Positions 27,015 through 36,587 of a DNA stretch of 64,000 nucleotides are shown one piece after another. Source of the stretch: Litoreibacter meonggei (GTDB lineage Bacteria; Pseudomonadota; Alphaproteobacteria; Rhodobacterales; Rhodobacteraceae); contig NZ_RCCE01000003.1 in assembly GCF_003663885.1 (NCBI RefSeq), forward strand, positions 421,501 to 485,500. The letters run 5' to 3'. Within the stretch, counting starts at the first letter, position 1. Every line of letters begins with the position of its first letter. The notes under the pieces were generated by a model. That model was given only the letters and a program-made list of their open reading frames with translations. It was not told where the DNA came from and did no database searches. Both the position numbers and the translations under genes were made by a program.

Positions 27015-29231
27015 TCAGACATTGGTGCGCGACTGGCTCATGCGCCGCCCGATTTCGGTTCGCCCGACAATAAGTTGCATGACGCCCACGACCGACAGCA
27101 TCACGAAGATCAGCGTTGTCGAGTAGGCGATGGCAAGGCCGTAATCGTTATTCTCGACGCGCCCGATGATATAGCTGGTCGCCATGTCGTATTCCGCCGA
27201 CACCAAGAAGATCACTGCCGAAATTGCAGTCATGGCGCGCACGAAGCTATAGACGAGAGCCGCCAAGATAGCCGGTCGTAGCAGCGGCAGGATCACCTTG
27301 CGGAAGGTCTGCCAGCTGTTCGCGCCAAGGGTCAGGGATGACTCATCAAGCGACTTGTCCAGCTGCGACATCGACGCGATGCCCGCACGGACACCCACGG
27401 GCATGTTTCGGAAGATGAAGCTGATGATCAGGATCAAACCCGTTCCGGTGATCTCGATGGGCGGCACGTTGAAGGCCAGAATATAGCTGACGCCAATGAC
27501 CGTGCCGGGAATGGCAAAGCTGAGCATTGTGCCAAACTCGAACGCGTTTTTGCCCGCAAAGGTTTGCCTCGTCAGCAGGTAGGCGGTGATCAAACCGACC
27601 ACTGCCGTGAGCGGAGCCGCAGCTGCTGCGATGTAGATCGTCGTCCAGAAACTGTCCCATGCCGCACCAGTCCAGCGGATGCCGCTATCCTCGATGCGGA
27701 CCGAGAACGCGGTGACATAGTGCTTGAAGGTCAGTGTGTTGTTGACACCCCAAAGTTCAACCATGCTGCCGTACAGGATCATGCCGTAGATCACGATAGT
27801 GAAGAGCCCCCATGCGCCGGCAATAACAAAGACCGGAATCGCCAATCCGTTTGGCATCATTGGGTGAACGCCAGCATCCCCCTTGCCCGATACTGTCGTG
27901 TAGCTTTTCTTACCCAGCCACGCGCGTTGCGCGTAGAAGGCTGACAGCGTGAAGAACAACAGCACCATGGCCAGCACAGCCGCGCGGCCTTGATCGTATT
28001 GAGCACCTACAATGGCAAAGAATATCTCGGTCGACAGCACATCGAAGTTGCCGCCAAGAACCAGCGGATTGCCGAAATCCGCCATGCTCTCGATGAAACC
28101 AAGCAAAAACGCATTGGCGAGACCCGGGCGCATTAAAGGAAGCGACACTGTGCGGAAGGTTTGCCATTTGTTGGCCCGCAGCGTTTGCGCGGCCTCTTCC
28201 ATTGACGGCGAGACGCCTTCCACGACGCCGATCAGCACAAGGAAGGCGATGGGCGTGAACGCCAAGACTTGTGCGATCAAGACTCCCGGCAGGCCATATA
28301 GCCACCTGGTGGGTTGGACGCCGAACAGGTCGGAAATGAATTGCGTGACGGCCCCGGACAAACCGAACAGCAGGATCAGTGCCAAGCCGATGACGAAAGG
28401 CGGTGTGATGATGGGCAGAACTGTGAGCGCCCGAAGGGCGCGTTTATAGCGGAAGCCGGAACGTGTCACGACCAGCGCGAAAACAAGGCCGAGAACCGTA
28501 GTTAGCAAACCAACAAGGACGGCTAGGAATAGCGAATTCCACGCAACACCACAGCGTCCACCACTTAGGCAGCCAAGCCCCCAGAGCCGATCATCGAAGA
28601 ACTTTGCTGCGAAAACGCCCGCCGAATAACTACCTTCTTCGGTAACGAAGGCCGCAAGAAGCATCTTGGCAATCGGGAAGAATACGAATGTCGTCACGAT
28701 AACGATAACGCCCCCGATGGCGCTGACCACGAACACGTCGCCGTTGATCGCCCCGCGTGCAGCTATGCCTTGGGTGAAGATAAACAGGAATGCCGAGGCA
28801 AGGACCATCGCGCCTAGCCCCATGCCGAATTGGCGGTCGCCCAACTCTCCGAACAGCGCTTTGAGCCATTCAAAGTTGAACCCGCGAATGCCAATTCCGA
28901 AGCCTTGGGCCGTCAACCATCCAAAGCCGAGTGCACCCGTCAGGATGAGAATTTTTGCGTAAAGCGGATCACTCTTTGGACGACCTAACGCGGCAAGTGA
29001 CAATGCAAGCGGTAACAATAATGGAGCGAGCCATAGCTTCTCTCCCTGTGCGATAAGGAACGCCGCGGGCGCGTAGTCTTCGTCGAACGGATAGCCGTCT
29101 ATCAGCCATTCAAACGACAGGATTCCGTCTTCGACCCCATACCAAGGCAGAAGCAGAAACCCGACCCACCCGGCAACGATCCAGAAGATCAACGCCGGGT
29201 GGGAGGTCTTGGTGTTTGTCGTATTGCGCAA
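27015..29231 (-). CDS. Fused ABC permease (FbpB-like)
   Basis: A 738-residue inner-membrane protein that carries two permease halves in one chain. An N-terminal part has about five hydrophobic helices. Two binding-protein-dependent permease domains follow, each with an EAA loop: EAAQTLRANKWQTFRTVSLPLMRPGL in the first and ESSLTLGANSWQTFRKVILPLLRPAI in the second. This fused layout is typical of FbpB/AfuB iron or sugar-phosphate importers. It lies 3 bp after the binding-protein gene. Confidence 0.92.
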   Translation of the reverse strand: MRNTTNTKTSHPALIFWIVAGWVGFLLLPWYGVEDGILSFEWLIDGYPFDEDYAPAAFLIAQGEKLWLAPLLLPLALSLAALGRPKSDPLYAKILILTGALGFGWLTAQGFGIGIRGFNFEWLKALFGELGDRQFGMGLGAMVLASAFLFIFTQGIAARGAINGDVFVVSAIGGVIVIVTTFVFFPIAKMLLAAFVTEEGSYSAGVFAAKFFDDRLWGLGCLSGGRCGVAWNSLFLAVLVGLLTTVLGLVFALVVTRSGFRYKRALRALTVLPIITPPFVIGLALILLFGLSGAVTQFISDLFGVQPTRWLYGLPGVLIAQVLAFTPIAFLVLIGVVEGVSPSMEEAAQTLRANKWQTFRTVSLPLMRPGLANAFLLGFIESMADFGNPLVLGGNFDVLSTEIFFAIVGAQYDQGRAAVLAMVLLFFTLSAFYAQRAWLGKKSYTTVSGKGDAGVHPMMPNGLAIPVFVIAGAWGLFTIVIYGMILYGSMVELWGVNNTLTFKHYVTAFSVRIEDSGIRWTGAAWDSFWTTIYIAAAAAPLTAVVGLITAYLLTRQTFAGKNAFEFGTMLSFAIPGTVIGVSYILAFNVPPIEITGTGLILIISFIFRNMPVGVRAGIASMSQLDKSLDESSLTLGANSWQTFRKVILPLLRPAILAALVYSFVRAMTAISAVIFLVSAEYDMATSYIIGRVENNDYGLAIAYSTTLIFVMLSVVGVMQLIVGRTEIGRRMSQSRTNV

Positions 29232-29234
29232 AGT

Positions 29235-30260
29235 TTATTGCGGCAAAGTCGAGACGTCTTCGTCCCATTTTTGCAAGAGGCGCTTGCGTTCTGCCGACGA
29301 CCCGTAGGTTTTGAAGTCGTAATCAATCAGCTTGATCGAAGACATGTCAGGCGCTGAAGGAGACGTATCCGCACCTTTGTTCGACGGCACTTGGAACGCG
29401 TTCACTTCAAGCGCAAGGTTCTGCGCGTCGGTTGAAAGCGCCCAGTCATAGAACTTCTTGGCCTCGTCCATGTTGCGCGCGCCTTTGATGATCGACATAG
29501 AGCCGATCTCGTAGCCGGTGCCTTCGCACGGGGCCACAACCTTCACGGGGAACCCCGAGACAGCCTGCTTCACAGCGTCATGCATGAAGACGATACCAAT
29601 CGTGTTCTCGCCACGACCCGCGGCTTTGATCGGAGCCGAACCGGACTTGGTATATTGGTTGATGTTGGAGTGCAGACCCTTCATGAAATCAAAGCCTTCG
29701 TCCTCACCAAACAGCTGCACCATTGTGGCAAGCGTCGTGTAAGCGGTGCCCGACGAGTTCGGGTTCGCCATCTGCACGTGGCCTTTGTATTCAGGCTTCA
29801 GAAGATCCTTCCAGCAGGCAGGCTCTGGCAGGTTGTTCGCGGCAAGAAGGTCGGTGTTGTAGCCGTACCCCAAAGCGCCGGAATAGATGCCGATGGTTTT
29901 GTCACCGGCGCTTGATGCCTGAGAAATCGCCCAGTCGTGCAGCTCGCCACGCATCGGTGTGACATATGGCTCGGTCAGGTCTTCTTCGGCAGCTTGAAGA
30001 TGTGGATCGCCAGTACCACCCCACCAGACGTCGCCCTTCGGGTTCGATGATTCCGCTTTGATCTGGGCGAAAGTTTCGCCGGATGATTTGCGGGTCATGT
30101 TCACGTCGATGCCTGTCGCATCTTCAAAACTACGCGCCATAAGCTGGCACCAGTCTTCTTGCGCAGAGCAGTAAAGCGTCAGCTTTTCGGCCTGTGCAGC
30201 TGAAACACTGGCGGCCATCGCAATAAGCGACGGGATCACTAGTCTTTTGATATTGTTCAT
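29235..30260 (-). CDS. ABC substrate-binding protein (FbpA/AfuA-like)
   Basis: A 341-residue periplasmic binding protein with a signal peptide (IPSLIAMAASVSAAQA). It then reads EKLTLYCSAQEDWCQLMARSFEDATGIDVNMTRKSSGETFAQIKAE, the start of the Fe3+-type class. KGDVWWGGTGDPHLQAAEE and IYSGALGYGYN follow. The paired C-terminal tyrosines that hold iron in FbpA are not evident, so AfuA-type sugar-phosphate or another anionic ligand is also possible. It is the first gene of the three-gene operon, behind a strong GGGAGG ribosome site. Confidence 0.85.
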   Translation of the reverse strand: MNNIKRLVIPSLIAMAASVSAAQAEKLTLYCSAQEDWCQLMARSFEDATGIDVNMTRKSSGETFAQIKAESSNPKGDVWWGGTGDPHLQAAEEDLTEPYVTPMRGELHDWAISQASSAGDKTIGIYSGALGYGYNTDLLAANNLPEPACWKDLLKPEYKGHVQMANPNSSGTAYTTLATMVQLFGEDEGFDFMKGLHSNINQYTKSGSAPIKAAGRGENTIGIVFMHDAVKQAVSGFPVKVVAPCEGTGYEIGSMSIIKGARNMDEAKKFYDWALSTDAQNLALEVNAFQVPSNKGADTSPSAPDMSSIKLIDYDFKTYGSSAERKRLLQKWDEDVSTLPQ

Positions 30261-30416
30261 ATTTTCCTCCCTAGGATTTACTTGGTCTTATCGTCAGTCA
30301 CAATGTCCTGAGCAGCAGTTCTTCGACCGCCGATTGTCCTCTCGGCTTGGTGGCCAGCACATGCAGCATGTGCGGAAACGCAGCTTCGTCAACATTATTC
30401 GTAGTGCTTGCAACTC

Positions 30417-32066
30417 TCACACCACGCCCTCCCCGGTCGCAAGACGGCTCGACAACAACGCCCCGGTCGCCTCCACGATCGGATAAGCAGTGTAGGTGAA
30501 ATCAGTGTTCACTTGCTTCAAGGCGCGGATGGTTTCTTGGTGAAGGTTGCTCGTTTCCACGGTTGCAGTGTTGCCTTTTCGCAGTCGCTCAAGGTGATGC
30601 GCCTGCAGTCGTTGCTCGGCTTCGCGCATGCGGTCCTTTTCCTCGACAAGCTGAATTGCGGCCTCCGCGTCACCCGTCATCAGAATATTCAATCCAAGCT
30701 GCACATTCGACATAACCTGATCATGAAAATCGCACAGATCTCGCCAGCCTTCTTCCGAGAATGACAATCCGTCAGCACGAAGACGTTGAGCAATGTCGAT
30801 CAGATTGGTGGAAACCTGATCGCCAGCGTCCTCGAGGTGATTAGAGATTGTTGCGATATCCATCGCTCGACGTGCTTGCCTGCCGGACAATACGCCTTCC
30901 TGAAGGTGGGCAATGTATAGCTTCACCTCGAAGTGCATCCGGTCAACTTCGTCTTCGCTATCACGGATCGCGCGGAGGGTATCTTCATCCCAGTCGCGCA
31001 ATAGCCCCATAATCGGGGTCAACATGCCGTGAACCTGCTCGCCCATCTCTAGTACCTCACGCGCCGCACAGGCCAGTGCGCGATCAGGATCTGTCATCGT
31101 CGCATCAAGTGCGCTGATCCGCCGTGGTTTGGACGGTGCGATCTCCGGTAGAATCGAGGTGACAAGACTAAGCGTTGGGGTGATCAGTATCAGCCCAAGC
31201 AGCAGCACCACAAAATTGAACACCAGATGTAGATTGATAGACTGAACTGCGGCGCTCGCGCCAAGCAAGCCGATCTGATCTTGCCAATGAAGCAATGCGA
31301 GCAACGCCAGCAACGCGCCACCACCACGGATCAGCAAATTGGCCAACATGACCCTCCTTGCCGACTGCGCCCCAGACAACGTGAGCAACACCGGGATCGT
31401 AGCGCCGCCAAGGTTAGCGCCAAGGACAATTGCAGCCGCAACAGGTGCCGCAAGGAATCCTTCGGACGCCATGGCCACGACCGCAAGTACAGTCGCAACG
31501 CTGGAATGTGTCACCCATGCCAACACCGCCCCGATCAAAAACGACGTCAGAAGATCCGTCGACAGATACGAAAAGATCAGTGTGGTAAATTCGCTGTCCT
31601 GAAGGGGTGCTGTCGCTGTGCGGATCATCGAAAGGGACGTCAACACAAGCGCAATGCCTATGACAATGCGGCCCGATTGCTTGGTTCGGCGCGACCTGCC
31701 TTTCAAAAACAACCCGACACCGACAACCAAGAGCACCGGCACCAGTGCTGCAATCGGGGTCAGCAAAATGCGGGCTGCAATCGACGAGCCCAAATCCGCG
31801 CCAAGAATCACGGCCAAACCGCTTCCCATCGGAAGTGTGCCAGCGGTCAGAAACCCGGCGACGAGCATTGCGACAGCAGTTGAGCTTTGCATCGCGATGG
31901 CGGCAACTAGGCCGCTGCCCGCTGCGGTAGTTTTCTTTTGAGAAGCCCGTCTCACACCTGTACGCAACGGGCCGGAGAATCCTCGCTCAATTCCAGTGCG
32001 CACCAGACGCACCGACCAAAGGAGGAGCGCAATCGCGCCCGCAAGATTTCCAACTATTTGGATCAC
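30417..32066 (-). CDS. Na+/phosphate symporter with PhoU-like domain
   Basis: A 549-residue inner-membrane protein of the Na/Pi-cotransporter (PF02690-type) family. The duplicated QSSTA/SSVAT signatures are MQSSTAVAMLVAGFLTAG (about 60) and VTHSSVATVLAVVAMASEG (about 186). The C-terminal third (about 340-540) is a helical PhoU-like domain (RDSEDEVDRMHFEVKLYIAHLQEG, NHLEDAGDQVSTNLIDIAQRL). It imports inorganic phosphate with sodium. It lies between an ABC importer and a phosphonate-type operon, and the DeoR gene diverges from it. Confidence 0.9.
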   Translation of the reverse strand: MIQIVGNLAGAIALLLWSVRLVRTGIERGFSGPLRTGVRRASQKKTTAAGSGLVAAIAMQSSTAVAMLVAGFLTAGTLPMGSGLAVILGADLGSSIAARILLTPIAALVPVLLVVGVGLFLKGRSRRTKQSGRIVIGIALVLTSLSMIRTATAPLQDSEFTTLIFSYLSTDLLTSFLIGAVLAWVTHSSVATVLAVVAMASEGFLAAPVAAAIVLGANLGGATIPVLLTLSGAQSARRVMLANLLIRGGGALLALLALLHWQDQIGLLGASAAVQSINLHLVFNFVVLLLGLILITPTLSLVTSILPEIAPSKPRRISALDATMTDPDRALACAAREVLEMGEQVHGMLTPIMGLLRDWDEDTLRAIRDSEDEVDRMHFEVKLYIAHLQEGVLSGRQARRAMDIATISNHLEDAGDQVSTNLIDIAQRLRADGLSFSEEGWRDLCDFHDQVMSNVQLGLNILMTGDAEAAIQLVEEKDRMREAEQRLQAHHLERLRKGNTATVETSNLHQETIRALKQVNTDFTYTAYPIVEATGALLSSRLATGEGVV

Positions 32067-32201
32067 CGAATTTTATCCGATCCGCGCACTATCTCACAAA
32101 TCGACGCCAAGCATTCTCTATAGCGCCACCGACCAGAAACCGGCCCTTGAGACAATCGGAACACCGAAATCTGCTATATGCAACAATTTTTCTTGCAAAA
32201 A

Positions 32202-32217
32202 TGTGGAAAAGTCCACA
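32202..32217. promoter_or_regulatory. Inverted repeat upstream of the DeoR gene (candidate operator)
   Basis: TGTGGA-AAAG-TCCACA is a perfect 6-bp inverted repeat with a 4-bp spacer. It lies 47 bp before the DeoR start, in the 198-bp divergent region shared with the Na/Pi symporter gene. No canonical Pho box was seen in this region. Confidence 0.4.
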
Positions 32218-32264
32218 ACTTCGGCTGCAAGTTGGGGAATCTGATTCAAATTCAGAAAGCGCAC

Positions 32265-33062
32265 ATGTCAATCGATGTCGACATTGAAACACGACCGAAG
32301 CTGCGCAAGCACGAACGACGCAAGCATATCTTGCTTGAGTTGCGATTGCGTCCTCACGTCCGCATTTCAGAATTGGCTGATCGATTTCGGGTCTCCTCGG
32401 AAACCGTCCGCAGGGATCTTGAGAAACTCAGCGCAGATGGCCTGCTTGATCGGGCGCATGGCGGTGCATTGGCTTTGGTGTCAGGCAAATACCCCACATT
32501 CGACGAGCGCGCGACTGCCCGTGTCGAGGAGCGAGAACGGATCGGTCGTGTGGCTGCGCATCTTGTGCAACCGGGAGAGACGCTGATGATCGACTCCGGC
32601 TCGACGACCCTTCAGCTTGCACGGTTTCTTGCCTTTGACGGCACAGCTTGCACCGTGATCACCAACAGCTTTCCTGTTGCGATGGCTCTAGGCCAAAGCG
32701 AGGCTGCCAATGTCATCATCTGTCCCGGCGACTATCTTCCATCCGAGTCTGCGGTGATTGGGACGGATGCCGTCGAATTTCTAGCGCGCCATTCCGTTGA
32801 TAGGTGCCTAATTGGTGCTTCGGGCATCGCCGAAGCGGGGCCGTCGGAGGCCGTGCGCGGGTTCGCTGCAATCAAACGCGCGATGCTGCGTCAAAGCGCT
32901 ATCGCTCACCTTTTGATTGACGGCCAGAAATTCGGCCGCAAAAGTCTCGCACAAGTCGGCAATTTGTCTGACGTGTCGTCAGTTGTATCCGATCAAGCGC
33001 CAGCAGAAGAATTGGCCGCGTCACTCAAACGGGCAAATGTCGAGGTGCTTGTTGCACGTTAG
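32265..33062 (+). CDS. DeoR/GlpR-family transcriptional regulator
   Basis: The start at ATG 32265 gives 265 residues. The N-terminal DeoR helix-turn-helix is at about 15-65 (RKHILLELRLRPHVRISELADRFRVSSETVRRDLEKLS). The ligand-binding DeoRC domain has LMIDSGSTTLQLARFL, VITNSFPVAMAL, VIGTDAVEFLARHSVDRCLIGASGI and LIDGQKFG. DeoR proteins usually sense phosphorylated sugars, so the effector may be an organophosphate taken up by the transporter encoded 60 bp downstream. Confidence 0.9.
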   Translation: MSIDVDIETRPKLRKHERRKHILLELRLRPHVRISELADRFRVSSETVRRDLEKLSADGLLDRAHGGALALVSGKYPTFDERATARVEERERIGRVAAHLVQPGETLMIDSGSTTLQLARFLAFDGTACTVITNSFPVAMALGQSEAANVIICPGDYLPSESAVIGTDAVEFLARHSVDRCLIGASGIAEAGPSEAVRGFAAIKRAMLRQSAIAHLLIDGQKFGRKSLAQVGNLSDVSSVVSDQAPAEELAASLKRANVEVLVAR

Positions 33063-33122
33063 AATAAGCGTGCTAGCCAGAAAAGGCTGGCACAAATGTA
33101 AAACCAAGGGAGGAAAGAAAGA

Positions 33123-34100
33123 ATGAGTAAACTAAGAAAGATACTAGCAGCGACGGGGGCAATAGCCGCATTGTCGATCACGGCAACCGGTGCTTGGGCA
33201 CAAGACTGCCCACGTGGCGATCTTGACGCGCGCTATTGTGACCGTGATGGCGATCTGGTCGCCGATACGCCTGATGACGCGTCTGAGTTAGTCGACCCTG
33301 ACACGCTGATCTTTGCGTATACGCCAGTTGAAGATCCAGCCGTGTACAAAGCCGCTTGGGCTGACTTTCTGGATCACTTGAAGGAAAAGACCGGCAAAGA
33401 CATCGTCTTTTTCCCGGTACAATCAAACGCAGCCCAAATCGAAGCCATGCGCTCCGGCCGTTTGCATATTGCAGGCTTCAACACAGGCTCCAACCCACTG
33501 GCGGTAAACTGTGCGGGCTTTAGCCCGTTCACAATCATGGCGGCGGACGATGGCGGCTTTGGCTATGAGATGGAGATCATCACCTATCCCGGCTCTGGTA
33601 TCGAAGACGTCGCGGATATCAAAGGCAAGCAGTTGGCTTTCACTTCGCCAACGTCAAACTCCGGGTTCAAGGCACCAAGCGCTATTCTGAAAGCCGACTA
33701 TGACATGCTGCCAGAGCGCGATTTTGAACCGGTCTTTTCCGGCAAGCACGACAACTCGATCCTTGGCGTAGCCAACAAAGACTACCTGGCCGCTTCTGTC
33801 GCCAACACGGTGATTACGCGCATGGTCGCGCGTGATGTGATCAAGGCTGACCAGATCGTGTCGCTCTACAAATCAGAGACATTCCCAACCACGGGTTTTG
33901 GCACCGCGTACAACCTGACGCCTGAGTTGCAAGCCAGTATTCGCGATGCGTTCTTCTCGTTCGAATGGGCCGGTACTTCGCTTGAGGCCGAGTTTGGCAA
34001 AGGCGGTGAGTCGCAGTTCATTGAAATGAACTACAAGGACTTCTGGAACGTGATCCGCAAAATCGACGCGGCAAACGACGTCAGCTACACCTGCCAATAG
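33123..34100 (+). CDS. phnD: Phosphonate/phosphite-type ABC substrate-binding protein
   Basis: A 325-residue periplasmic protein with signal peptide MSKLRKILAATGAIAALSIT...AWA. After it comes a short Cys-bounded stretch with DRDGDLVADTPDD, a calcium-loop-like motif, then the PhnD core: IFAYTPVEDPAVYKAAWADF, QSNAAQIEAMRSGRLHIAGFNTGSN, KQLAFTSPTSNSGFKAPSAIL and FSGKHDNSILGVANKDYLAA. It should bind phosphonates, phosphite or phosphate esters. A very strong GGGAGG site precedes it, and a small hairpin (GCCAG / CTGGC, about 33074-33090) lies upstream. Confidence 0.88.
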   Translation: MSKLRKILAATGAIAALSITATGAWAQDCPRGDLDARYCDRDGDLVADTPDDASELVDPDTLIFAYTPVEDPAVYKAAWADFLDHLKEKTGKDIVFFPVQSNAAQIEAMRSGRLHIAGFNTGSNPLAVNCAGFSPFTIMAADDGGFGYEMEIITYPGSGIEDVADIKGKQLAFTSPTSNSGFKAPSAILKADYDMLPERDFEPVFSGKHDNSILGVANKDYLAASVANTVITRMVARDVIKADQIVSLYKSETFPTTGFGTAYNLTPELQASIRDAFFSFEWAGTSLEAEFGKGGESQFIEMNYKDFWNVIRKIDAANDVSYTCQ

Positions 34101-34165
34101 GCTAACCCTAATTGGCGGCGTTCTTACGGACGCCGCCAGCAAGACTGCGTCAACCGAGGCTGGAC

Positions 34166-34963
34166 ATGCTGAAACTCAAAAAGCTCGTGAAAACCTATCG
34201 CACGGGCGATCAGGCACTGAAATCTATCGAACTCGAAGTGCCGGAGGGACAAGTACTTGCCCTGATTGGGCCGTCGGGTGCGGGCAAGTCTACCTTGATC
34301 CGGTGCATCAACCGCCTTGTCGAACCCACCTCGGGTGAAGTCTGGCTGGGCGATATCGAACTCACCCACCTCAAGTCCTCTGGCCTGCGCCGTGCGCGGC
34401 GCGAAATGGGTATGATCTTTCAAGAATATGCGTTGGTCGAGCGCTTGACCGTTATGGAAAACGTCCTGTCTGGTCGACTTGGCTATGTAGGTTTTTGGCG
34501 CAGCCTGACGCGCCGTTTCCCGCAATCGGATGTCGACGAGGCATTCCGGCTGCTTGATCGTGTTGGGCTTCTGGCAATGGCCGACAAGCGCGCCGACGAA
34601 TTGTCCGGCGGCCAGCGTCAACGCGTTGGGATTTGCCGTGCCCTAATCCAGAATCCCAAATTGTTGTTGGTCGACGAGCCCACCGCCTCGCTTGACCCAA
34701 AAACCAGCCGCCAGATCATGCGGCTGATATGCGAGCTGTGCACCGAGCGCGGTCTTGCGGCAATTATCAACATCCACGACGTCGCCCTCGCGCAGATGTT
34801 CGTGCAACGCGTCGTTGGGCTTCGGTTTGGTGCCGTCGAATTTGACGGGCCACCCGAAGCGCTGACACCAGACGTCCTGACCACCATCTACGGCGAGGAA
34901 GACTGGGAAGCGACAATCAAGAAAGTCGACGATGACGGCAATGAAATTGAGGCCGCCGAATGA
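34166..34963 (+). CDS. phnC: Phosphonate-type ABC transporter ATPase
   Basis: The start at ATG 34166 ([21 protein letters not shown]) gives 265 residues. Walker A is [19 protein letters not shown] (about 34-52), the signature [17 protein letters not shown] (about 150), Walker [21 protein letters not shown] and the switch His INIHDVALA. These match PhnC. Its last 4 bp overlap the phnE start (ATGA). Confidence 0.92.
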   Translation: MLKLKKLVKTYRTGDQALKSIELEVPEGQVLALIGPSGAGKSTLIRCINRLVEPTSGEVWLGDIELTHLKSSGLRRARREMGMIFQEYALVERLTVMENVLSGRLGYVGFWRSLTRRFPQSDVDEAFRLLDRVGLLAMADKRADELSGGQRQRVGICRALIQNPKLLLVDEPTASLDPKTSRQIMRLICELCTERGLAAIINIHDVALAQMFVQRVVGLRFGAVEFDGPPEALTPDVLTTIYGEEDWEATIKKVDDDGNEIEAAE

Positions 34964-35772
34964 GTACCGAGCTAGAAGCAGTACTTGGTAAAACTTGGAA
35001 ACGGCCACCTTTCATCTCGAACCAGCTGCTACGCCGAGGGCTGGCCCTAGCGTTCGTGGCCTACCTGATTGCTGCCTATTTGACGATCGATATCAACTGG
35101 TCTCGCGTCTATGAGGGCCTCGACAGAGGGGCGCAGTTTGCCCTGGCCTTTACCAACCCCGACTTCACGTCCCGCGCGTCAGACATCTGGGGTGGTTTAT
35201 TGGAAAGTGTGATAATTACCGTTGCCGCGTCGGTCGTCGGCATCTTGATTTCGATCCCTATCGGCTTGGGTGCTGCACGCAACATCGCACCTTTGCCAGT
35301 ATATCTCATCTGCCGGGGCATCGTGGCCATCAGCCGTGCTTTGCAAGAAATTATCGTGGCAATCCTACTTGTCGCCATCTTCGGTTTTGGCCCGTTGGCT
35401 GGCTTCCTGACGCTTAGCTTCGCGACAATCGGCTTCCTGTCCAAGCTACTGGCAGAGGACATCGAAAGCATGGACCGTGTTCAAGCTGAGGCTATCAAAG
35501 CCTCAGGCGCGCGATGGGCGCAATGGATCAACTACGGGGTTCAGCCACAGGTCATGCCGCGGCTGGTCGGGCTATCAATCTACCGGGTGGACATCAACTT
35601 CAGAGAAAGTGCGATCCTAGGTCTTGTTGGCGCCGGCGGTATCGGCGCAACGCTGAATACCGCATTTGACCGGTATGAGTATGACACAGCCGCTGCAATC
35701 CTGATTTTGATTATCGTTGTCGTAATGGCGCTGGAATACATATCCGGCATTGTCCGCGCGAGGGTCCAATAA
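34960..35772 (+). CDS. phnE: Phosphonate-type ABC permease, first copy
   Basis: A 270-residue inner-membrane permease with about five to six helices. It has the PhnE signatures [82 protein letters not shown] (EAA loop) and [17 protein letters not shown]. It pairs with the second PhnE encoded next (TAATG, 1-bp overlap). Confidence 0.93.
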   Translation: MSTELEAVLGKTWKRPPFISNQLLRRGLALAFVAYLIAAYLTIDINWSRVYEGLDRGAQFALAFTNPDFTSRASDIWGGLLESVIITVAASVVGILISIPIGLGAARNIAPLPVYLICRGIVAISRALQEIIVAILLVAIFGFGPLAGFLTLSFATIGFLSKLLAEDIESMDRVQAEAIKASGARWAQWINYGVQPQVMPRLVGLSIYRVDINFRESAILGLVGAGGIGATLNTAFDRYEYDTAAAILILIIVVVMALEYISGIVRARVQ

Positions 35773-36587
35773 TGCCCGTTATCGAAAAAAATGGCGACAC
35801 CATTTGGCATCGCCGGACGACCAAGCAGTCGCTTGCACATTCCGCGATGTGGCTCGTTGGCCTCGCGATATTCGCCTATTGCTGGCAGCAAATATCCAAT
35901 GCCACAACTTGGTTCTTCGTTTGGGACGCGCCTCGTATTGCAAGTGACATCTGGACACGTGCCACTCCTCCCAAATGGGAATACATCTCCCAGCTGGGCC
36001 GCCCGATCTGGGACACTCTGAACATTGCAACGCTCGGCACTTTAATCGCGCTTTGCCTCGCAGTTCCCGTTGCCTTTCTGGCCGCGCGCAATACCACGCC
36101 CTCGGCACTTTTCATCCGACCCGTCGCTCTATTGATTATCGTATCGACGCGCTCGATTAACTCGCTGATCTGGGCCCTACTACTAATCGCGATCATCGGA
36201 CCAGGTGTGTTTGCTGGTGTTGTAGCCATCGCGATCCGCTCCATCGGTTTCTGCGCGAAGCTTTTGTATGAGGCCATCGAGGAAATCGACGAAGTCCAAG
36301 TGGAGGCCATCACGGCAACCGGTGCATCACGTTGGCAGGTCATGGCTTACGGTATCGTGCCTCAAATCCTTCCCGCGTTTGCTGGAATTGCAGTGTTCCG
36401 TTGGGATATCAACATTCGCGAATCCACAGTCTTGGGGCTCGTAGGTGCAGGGGGTATCGGACTTCAACTTTCGGCGTCCCTGAATGTTCTGGCATGGCCA
36501 CAGGTTAGCTTGATCCTTCTGGTAATCCTCGCTGCTGTGGTGATCAGCGAATGGGTATCAGCGAAAGTTCGGGGGGCAATCATTTGA
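35772..36587 (+). CDS. phnE: Phosphonate-type ABC permease, second copy
   Basis: A 271-residue permease, homologous to the previous one. It shows WDTLNIATLGTLIALCLAVPVAFLAARNT, STRSINSLIWALLLIAIIGPG, EAITATGASRWQVMAYGIVPQILPAF and [20 protein letters not shown]. Two unequal PhnE subunits (PhnE1/PhnE2) are usual in Rhodobacterales phn loci. The four transport genes overlap or abut and are surely one operon. Confidence 0.93.
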   Translation: MPVIEKNGDTIWHRRTTKQSLAHSAMWLVGLAIFAYCWQQISNATTWFFVWDAPRIASDIWTRATPPKWEYISQLGRPIWDTLNIATLGTLIALCLAVPVAFLAARNTTPSALFIRPVALLIIVSTRSINSLIWALLLIAIIGPGVFAGVVAIAIRSIGFCAKLLYEAIEEIDEVQVEAITATGASRWQVMAYGIVPQILPAFAGIAVFRWDINIRESTVLGLVGAGGIGLQLSASLNVLAWPQVSLILLVILAAVVISEWVSAKVRGAII

